A stretch of DNA of 64,000 nucleotides from NCBI RefSeq assembly GCF_002878395.1, contig NC_061112.1:41825013-41889012 (forward strand), read 5' to 3'. Source of the stretch: Capsicum annuum. Taxonomy: Eukaryota > Streptophyta > Magnoliopsida > Solanales > Solanaceae. Below are positions 57,550 to 64,000 of the stretch, piece after piece. The notes beneath the pieces are model-generated. The model was not told the DNA's origin and searched no databases. It saw only the letters and a program-made list of their open reading frames with translations. Each line of letters opens with the position of its first letter. The stretch's first letter is position 1. The position numbers were made by a program, and so were the translations under genes.

Positions 57550-58440
57550 CTTAGAAAATATTTCCAAATGTTTGCTTACTTTACTTGGTCAAAGCAACTT
57601 TTGTTGTGTTAAGCTTTTGATAAAACATAATAAAGGGATTTCCTTCACTTTCTGTAGACCAATTCTCTTAAATAACCTCCATACAAGATTCTTTCTCCAG
57701 AATGAAATTAAAAAATCTAAAGGTTCTGATTAGCTGGTCAGTTGACTTGCTAAACTACAATAATATTGGAGCATGGTCAGACCTACTCCTTACAAGATTT
57801 TCCAATTCCATGATTGGAAACAACTCCTGCATTTTGTCATTAATCAACACTCTATCCAACCTCTTGAAAATACATTCTTCATCAATTCTTCCATTACACC
57901 AAGTATATTTACTTCATTTGAAAGCACATTCTTCCAGGTTAGACATCTAATACAATGATTGAAATCACCTGTCTCATTAACTGTGACTTGTAATCCTCCT
58001 AGTTTCTCCTTCTTATTTCTAATTACATTAAAATCTCCACCTAAAAACCATGGATATTGTATATTAATAGCCAACTCTCCTAGTGATTCCCACATCATAA
58101 ACCTTTTATTCTGGTTGCATTTTGCATTGTGACAAACACCTCTGCACCAACATATTGATTTTCTAGTTTGAGAGTTAGCTGTTGATCATCATCCTTAATA
58201 ATAAAATATTCAATAATAGCATCCATAAAAGCCTATATTTTTCCTAAATATTTCACAAGTGTATCTGCATTCTCAATCGACTTTTATACTCCTCTATACT
58301 ATGACTTTCTTGAAATGGCTCTATTAGACCAATGAAACCAAAATGATACCTTCTATGCATTATGATCAACCTTGTGAATGCCTTCTATGTATTAACAGAC
58401 CTGATGTTCCCAACTAAGGCATTTACTTTGATAAATATTT
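57550..58440 (-). pseudogene. LINE ORF2, apurinic-type endonuclease
   Basis: Fragments match the first domain of ORF2. 'GNIRSVNT'-type sequence (about 58,400-58,430) carries the N of the endonuclease. Next are 'YHFGFIGLIEP' (about 58,320-58,350) with the catalytic E, 'QYVGAEVFVTMQNA' (about 58,115-58,160), and in 58,098-57,844 'PWFLGGDFNVIRNKKEKLGG' with the GGDFN motif. Several stops and shifts separate them. The domain nicks target DNA to prime reverse transcription. Confidence 0.72.
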
Positions 58441-58489
58441 AAGCATGTGACTCCTTGTCTTCATTGTACTTACCCTTGATTTTTTTGCT

Positions 58490-60015
58490 TCTCTTCTATT
58501 TTTTCCCATGCTTTGTATTCAGTGACTGGACCTGATTTGGATATAAATTGCCTTCAATTATTGCCTTTGCAATATTATCTACCAAATCCTCAGCATCTAA
58601 ATCTTCATTCTTACTATTCACTATTTCTATCAAATTGCCTACTTCCATTGTTATTGGTAGCACATCCTCTAATATCATATCTTGTTTGTCAGCCTTATCA
58701 TACTTAAAAAATGTCAAGTCTGCATTATTCTGCACCCCCTCCTGTCTCTGTTGTGCTTCATTGTCCATATCTGTAGTGTTGCTGCTACTTCTCTTTGCAC
58801 ATTAATTTCTTTGTTAATGTTAGATTGATATTGTTTCTTCTTTGTACTTGGCTGGTCTTCTGATGCTACTTCTGCTCCTTTGACAAAGCTTTTAGTCACA
58901 CAATATTTTGTAATTTTCTGATTGGGTATGATGTTGTCTTCTTGTTGGTGTTCCTGTTGCTCTTGGTTCAGTATATCAAAAGCATTTGATATCTAAATCT
59001 CCTATGCGTTGTCATCTACCTCTCCGACTATATACCCATATTTGTATTTTCTATATTTGTTCTTTCTTTGAAGCCATTGATTCTTATTGTTCTCCTTTGC
59101 TACAACTTTCTGTCCTTGCTCATTTCTTTTTTTCTTTTTTTTATTATTATCTTTGACCTCTCTTTGTCCTTGAATATTCTCATACATCTCCGGATGAATG
59201 TTCCAACAATAGGCTTCATTATGAACCTGTAAGAAACATTCCTTATAGTATTTTGGCTTGTGATCATACTAAATATTTATCCACTTGGACTTGATTTCTC
59301 CACTTATATCATCTTCTTCATTGATTTTCACTCTATTTGGTAACTTTACCACAAGGTCCATTTCTGTCTTCACCCTTACATAGCTTGGTCTTATGTGATT
59401 TTTGGTAGCCATGTCCACCATTAATGATTTTCCTACTGCTGATGTAATATAAAATATTGCTTTTTTAGCAAAGAAGTTTGATGGTAAATCTGCCATTGAA
59501 ATCCATGCAATGCCTATTGTAGTTTCAATATCTGGTTCAAACCATGGATCCCATTTGAGGGTTCTCATTTGCCAGTACATATGATTGATCTTAATGTAAT
59601 GAGCAACTGTTGATAAAAATTGAGCATAATCTTCTAGATGATTCAATTGTATCGATATATGTTGTGAATTCATTACTCCTATAGAACATTCTCCTTTGAT
59701 ACGATATTGAATTGGAATAGATTTGCGTAGTGCATTAATATCCGGCTTACCATAAGAGAACTTACCAATGACTGCATACTGTAGATTTTCTTGTATTATT
59801 AAGGACTTCACCTATGATTACTTCCACGTCACAGTTGGTTCCCCATGCATCATTATGACTGGTTTAGGGGGAACCCTATTATTTTCATGCACTTAAGCTT
59901 TATTCCTCATTAGGTATACATACCTTGGTGTCACATACTGCTGCTTCTCTCCTTCTACAATCTTTTGCTTCATATCTTCATCCGGTGGATCAGCTCCATC
60001 GAAATTAGTAGCCAT
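58490..60015 (-). pseudogene. LINE ORF1, DUF4283 RNA-binding protein
   Basis: The start codon at 60,015 opens 'ATNFDGADPPDEDMKQKIVE' and a proline-rich 'PPKPVIM' segment. After a break comes the DUF4283 domain (59,811-59,269): 'QYAVIGKFSYGKPDINALRK', 'MRTLKWDPWFEPDIETTIGI', 'AWISMADLPSNFF', 'GKSLMVDMAT' and 'RPSYVRVKTEMDLVVKLPNR'. The knuckle near 59,215-59,260 reads 'YYKECFLQVHNEAYC', with the first Cys replaced by Tyr. A lysine-rich tail follows (59,187-59,002, 'NNKKKKKRNEQGQK'), then acidic residues to about 58,496. ORF1 would coat LINE RNA. Confidence 0.78.
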
Positions 60016-60269
60016 TGTTATCGGAATTCGATCAAAGTTTTAAGTTTTTCCACTCCGTTATTAGGGTTTTTCTTGTACTTTCAAATAGCTAGAAAGAGTG
60101 AAATTTTAATATAGTAACAAAGACTAAAGTGTTTAAAAGCTAGTTTGACTTAAAAATTTTAAAATAAATCAATTTAAACAGACTCTAAAAAGTGTTAACT
60201 TTTGACAAATATAAAAGATCAAAGCTATCCAGTGCAAACTTAAGGGACTCATTATTTCATCTCATACAA

Positions 60270-62437
60270 CTCAAGCAAGAAAACTCAAATACTAGTTGCT
60301 ATGAATATGGATAAACCTACCCTTAAACAAAAGTCACATTTTGATGATTTTCTAAAATTAAAAAGTAGCATGGATGATAGCTTTTCGAACTGTCAACTAA
60401 TATTTAGCCACTATTTTAAATGTAGTTAAGAAATCATTATTCTGGTAAGAAATATATAATTTTGACTAAATGCCTCTAGTTAGAATAACAAAAAACCCCT
60501 ATGGTGAAATTCAAAAGTTTTACGAGTGCACACTTCGCTGGAATACGGACTCAAGCATCCTTTCATGGAGTTTGGATCGTCACATAATTCAAATTTCATC
60601 ATTTTGTTGGATCTTGAACTTTAGGTTTGCATGTCTAATTTTGGGATCTGTATTGTCCAACTAATTACAAAGTAGTTAAATACTAATCAATTTTGAGGTG
60701 GTGGCTAATTCTTAAGTAATTAATAATTGTAAAAATGGCTATTTACCCCTTTTTCAAGGTGCTTTTTTTAATGAAAGAGAATTAATACATAAGTTACTAG
60801 TTTTAAACATAAGGAGAATGAGATGCCAACAACATCATCTAAAACATGTGAATAAATGCTAAAAGGGATGTAAATTTTATTTAAAACAAAATGCTTGTCT
60901 AAAAGCTAAATTGGCTAAATCATCAGCTATCAAAGCCTCCTTGAAGTTATGGGAATAAAAACCACCTAGTTACTAGTTAAGAGGTGCGGAATGTGGTTGA
61001 CAATATCACCATTTTGATGAGGCTCAATTCTTCATTTCACAGCATATGAACTACACAAGCATTATAAATTTGAAAGACAACTCGAGGCCACCTTCTATCT
61101 TAGGATTCCTAAAGGTCAGGGAGAACTCCCCATAAGCTCTGCTCTGATATGTACAAACTCCAAATTTGCATGAAAAACTTCCAGGAAAGCTATTATAAGA
61201 AATATGAAATACACTATCAATGGGTCCTATCAAAAAACACTTTTAAAAACCCCTATATGCGTTCAAAGTTACCCACCTAATGCTATTGGAAGTGAACCAG
61301 TCGACTTGCAATCAAGATAGGACCTCCATAATAGCTTGGCTGACCCTATTATCTAGAATATAGTATAATCAGCATCGTGTGGCTCAAATAAATAAAGTTT
61401 ATGCAACCTCTCTTGATTGTTGACTATAACTCATATATATTCTTCTGGGGTGCACCACAGAAATGGGGAGGATCCATCATAACGAAGTGATTGAACATTT
61501 TCTGCTCCTCTATAGACAATACTGGTCTAGCCAAAACCCTAGGAGAAATAAGAGGGACTGGTAAACCATTCATATAGAGAGATTCAGTAGCAACTAGATG
61601 CGTCTCAGGTGTTTATGCTTGCACTGGATCGAGAGTCTGACTCTCAACTCTAGTCTTAGAACCATAGGGAGTGACATGTAGGACTTTCATCTAAGACATG
61701 TTGGATTTTAAGTGAATATGTGAATGGAAAGGGAAGCGAACAAATAGAGGGAAAGTGAAGTGAGTTTTTCACTTTAAGAAAGCAAAGTTCTTCCACATTG
61801 GTGGGAGAAAGGAACTTTCTTATGCTTATATTATGAAGTATTCCTTTAAGAGAATAGTGAGGCAAGAACAAGACATGCCTCACCCTGTCGTTGTCACTCA
61901 CTTGCTCAACTCGGCTTCGAATTTGGATTAGTCAATCGATCAAGATATTGTATTTTTGGACATGTAAGGTTTTTACTCCAATAGAAAAATTTTCTCCATT
62001 AGCGGACGTAGTCACAATGAACCTACCCTTCGAGGCAAGAGACACATTGGTTGGGGTAAAACTGTGATCTGCATGTGCACCTGGAGACCTGCGGGTGTAG
62101 GTCTAACTAGGTGCCACACAGAACATACTGGAAATTGCCAAACACCAACTACGGATAAAGGTCTAGCATAAGACCAGCGCAGACCCAACGTAGGTCACAT
62201 ACTATTCCATAATGTTGTCTAATTTTGTGAACCATTGCTTTATTTCTGAAGCAATGCCTTTTGGATATAAATACCTAAACTTTTACTCAGGTAAAGATAT
62301 TTGACTTGAAAATATCTTCTTCTTCTAAAAGAAAAATCTAGTGTGATCTTTAAATCGTTGAGTGATTTTAAGATCAAATTAAAAAATTTGAGGTACCACT
62401 ATTTGTTAAAATGAATTATTTTATCCTAGGAGGAAAG
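60270..62437. other. Interval without recognisable genes
   Basis: No convincing protein appears on either strand. On the minus strand around 60,900-60,960 'IADDLANLAF' could be the end of a LINE RNase H. The segment 61,690-61,900 with 'cacattggtgggagaaagg' recalls copia-type LTR sequence. Neither is strong. The open stretches 60,470-60,664, 61,051-61,233 and 61,656-61,901 are not recognised. Confidence 0.4.
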
Positions 62438-63205
62438 ATTTTTCACGACTCAAGGCTACCCCTAGTCATAACACAGTGCTTAAGGCCATAAGTGAGCCCA
62501 AGCTAACCCTTGATCTGGTACCTGCTGTGAGCACTGAATAAAATAATAATATGAGCATTATATGTGGGAGCTAAATTGATAAAAACTCTGTCAAGATGAA
62601 ATACTAAAACAACACCCAACGTGTCTAAAACTGCTAATAAAACTAAAAATAATTCTGAACATCTGAAATCCTCTAAACTATGAGAAGTTGATAGGACAAA
62701 CCCCTAACTAACTACTACTGACTGAAATAATGAAAATACTAAAACAAATATAAATAAATTATCCTATGAGGAATTGCCCCAACTACTACTGAGTGGTACT
62801 GAACTGACTAAGGGCGATCGGGGAACTGAGCATTCGAACCTTGTTATAAGACAACATAGCACCAAAAAAAGTGTGCGGTAGTACTTTGAATGTACTGGTA
62901 TATGAGATAAGGACTAAATGAAATACATATGGATACTGACGTGAATGCATGAACATGTAAAACTAATACAAGATCAAGTAAAACATATACTGAAATAATC
63001 TGTAAAAACCGACTAACTGAATTACTGATAAACTGAACACTTGGTCATGCAAACCTGAGCTCATATAATCTGAATACTGGACTGAAAGTATGGGAGCTAT
63101 CATATAATCGAAATTCCCCAATCTGAGCTAATCGGGGTCCAACCTATAACCCCAGTTGGAAGGGTGTCAGTACTTTCCACGGGTACTAACACTGGCAATG
63201 TGGAT
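62438..63205 (-). mobile_element. Truncated inverted LTR related to the chromovirus LTR
   Basis: The minus strand follows the 3' half of the chromovirus LTR in order. It shows 'acccttccaactggggttat' and 'aggttggaccccgat' (about 63,130-63,175), 'taccagtacattcaaagtac' (about 62,880-62,905), 'gctatgttgtcttataacaa' (about 62,845), and near its end 'cagcaggtaccagatcaagg' and 'gttagcttggg' (about 62,490-62,525). The first third of the LTR is missing. The copy is more diverged than either chromovirus LTR in this window. Confidence 0.75.
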
Positions 63206-64000
63206 TGATGTGCTATAGAAATATAGCACTTTCAACACTTAAAACTATAAAAATATGCAAGTTTCTTAGGTTATTTTATTAGATATGACACATTTTGGGT
63301 ATGTTTTGCAGGAAACTAGGTTTTGGATGCTAAGTTTGTGGAAAAAATAAAAATATGGTATTTTTGGCTACTTATGTGAGCAATCTTGGGTATTCGTGAC
63401 ACTTTAGGGATTATACGTTACCAATGCATGTGATGAAAGTTGAAGATTTAAAGTTTGGTTGAAAGTATTGAAGGGCCTGACGCTTACCTATGTCTACATG
63501 TGGACCACATATAGCACGTGTGGTCTGTATAAAACTAAGGTAAGTGTTGAAATTAATGATATAGAGAGTGAAAGAGCTGAGAAAGGACTTCTAGCACCTA
63601 CCTATGTTAACATGAGGACCACATGTTGGCAAACATGTGTCATACATCCAAATTCCCGAGAGCAGAGCTGCAGGATTTTTTGTATGAGCACATGAGGTGG
63701 CCACATGTGCCCATCTTCTGTCCGTATGTGCCATATATGTCCAAGGCTAGGCCGTATGTGGACACCACATGTGTCCACCGACCTTTTTTGTGTCCTTTTT
63801 TGTCTGGTGTTTGATTTTAGAGTTTTCTCATGTACTATAAATACCCTTTATGTGTTTTTAGTAGAAGTTACACATTCTTGATACTTACAAACATATTTTG
63901 GATTCTGAGATTCGATTATTGTCTTGGAATTCTCTTTTATTGGTTTTGATTGATTAATTCATTTATAGTTTTGGGTTTTTACTTAAGATTATTGTGATTT
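63206..64000 (+). mobile_element. Possible start of another LTR retrotransposon
   Basis: A TATA box (actataaataccc, 63,834-63,846) is followed by a leader 'agaagttacacattcttgat'. Upstream, several imperfect copies of 'acatgtggaccacatgt'-type palindromes lie at 63,490-63,520, 63,600-63,640 and 63,740-63,780. This layout resembles an LTR promoter. The window ends before any gene or primer site. The open stretches at 63,459-63,695 and 63,623-63,814 cover these palindromes and are not recognised. Confidence 0.35.

Larger units (their letters stand above)
53598..60115 (-). mobile_element. L1-type LINE, nearly full length, decayed
   Basis: It has two ORFs in the order gag-like ORF1, then endonuclease, RT, zinc-binding tail and RNase H on the minus strand. 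An A tail (nine T on the plus strand, 53,598-53,606) marks the 3' end. Possible target duplications are taacaagac (53,589-53,597) and taacaaagac (60,115-60,124). That gives a length of about 6.5 kb, as expected for a complete plant L1. Many frames are interrupted. The short plus-strand open stretches in this interval are shadows. Confidence 0.8.
53260..60270. mobile_element. Possible small TIR element split by the LINE
   Basis: Left of the LINE, 53,270-53,385 contains 'gcccttttatatttgag' and 'ggtcctttaagtttgtcaaa'. Right of it, the reverse complement of 60,180-60,260 contains 'atgagtcccttaagtttg' and 'cttttatatttgtcaaaa'. Without the LINE the two sides would form a unit of about 0.5 kb with imperfect inverted ends. 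The similarity is short and needs alignment. Confidence 0.3.

Noticed and set aside
57059..58805. Many plus-strand open stretches rich in Leu/Pro/Ser
   Set aside because: They are the reverse strand of LINE ORF1/ORF2, whose minus-strand translations match known LINE domains.
1..64000. A new defence or biosynthetic gene system
   Set aside because: No intact gene or cluster of co-directed host genes is present. All coding remains fit transposons, captured fragments or organelle DNA.

Overview
This window looks like repeat-packed, AT-rich nuclear DNA from a flowering plant, most likely a member of the Solanaceae. The evidence for that family is SINE copies with the (TTG)n tail and body of the tobacco TS type, a DUF4283-type LINE, and gypsy elements whose proteins read like those I know from Solanum and Capsicum. 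I cannot name the species. I found no intact host gene. Every coding-like stretch belongs to a transposable element, to a gene fragment that appears to have been carried by a Helitron, or to organelle DNA inserted in the nucleus. All are broken by stops or frameshifts.

Left part (1-7,800). It holds degenerate tandem repeats, a Helitron on the minus strand (1,055-2,599), an element with long terminal inverted repeats (2,607-3,844), and a long LTR-like block in inverse orientation (about 3,885-7,700) with two short tandem-repeat arrays inside it.

Centre (7,800 to about 36,400). This is a stack of nested retrotransposons whose order can be read from 5-bp target duplications. The host is an old Ty3/gypsy element of the Tat lineage (gag, protease, RT-RNase H, a second archaeal-type RNase H, integrase). 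Its gag is split by an inverted solo LTR (8,470-10,348). Its integrase is split by a second solo LTR of the same family (16,155-30,735, duplication accat). Inside that solo LTR sits a chromodomain gypsy element, or chromovirus (18,168-30,715, duplication ccctg). The 5' LTR of the chromovirus is in turn split by an unrelated solo LTR (19,896-22,282, duplication cagtc). The last codons of the Tat integrase reappear at 30,741, more than 14 kb from the rest. Downstream the Tat element carries an antisense plant-mobile-domain gene (31,650-34,630, minus), a four-unit tandem repeat and a polypurine tract.

Right part (36,400-64,000). It holds an inverted-repeat-bounded AT-rich unit, an LTR-like block, a LINE C-terminal fragment, a run of 33 G, and a Helitron on the minus strand (40,998-45,293). 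That Helitron encloses SINEs, a plastid psbC tail and a mitochondrial 5S rRNA copy. Next comes a Helitron on the plus strand (3' end at 52,446) that appears to have captured exon-intron pieces of a DEAD-box RNA helicase and a lysyl-tRNA synthetase. A nearly complete but decayed 6.5-kb LINE follows on the minus strand (53,598-60,115), and the window ends in LTR fragments.

None of these genes form a working pathway. The story is one of insertion, recombination to solo LTRs, gene capture and decay.
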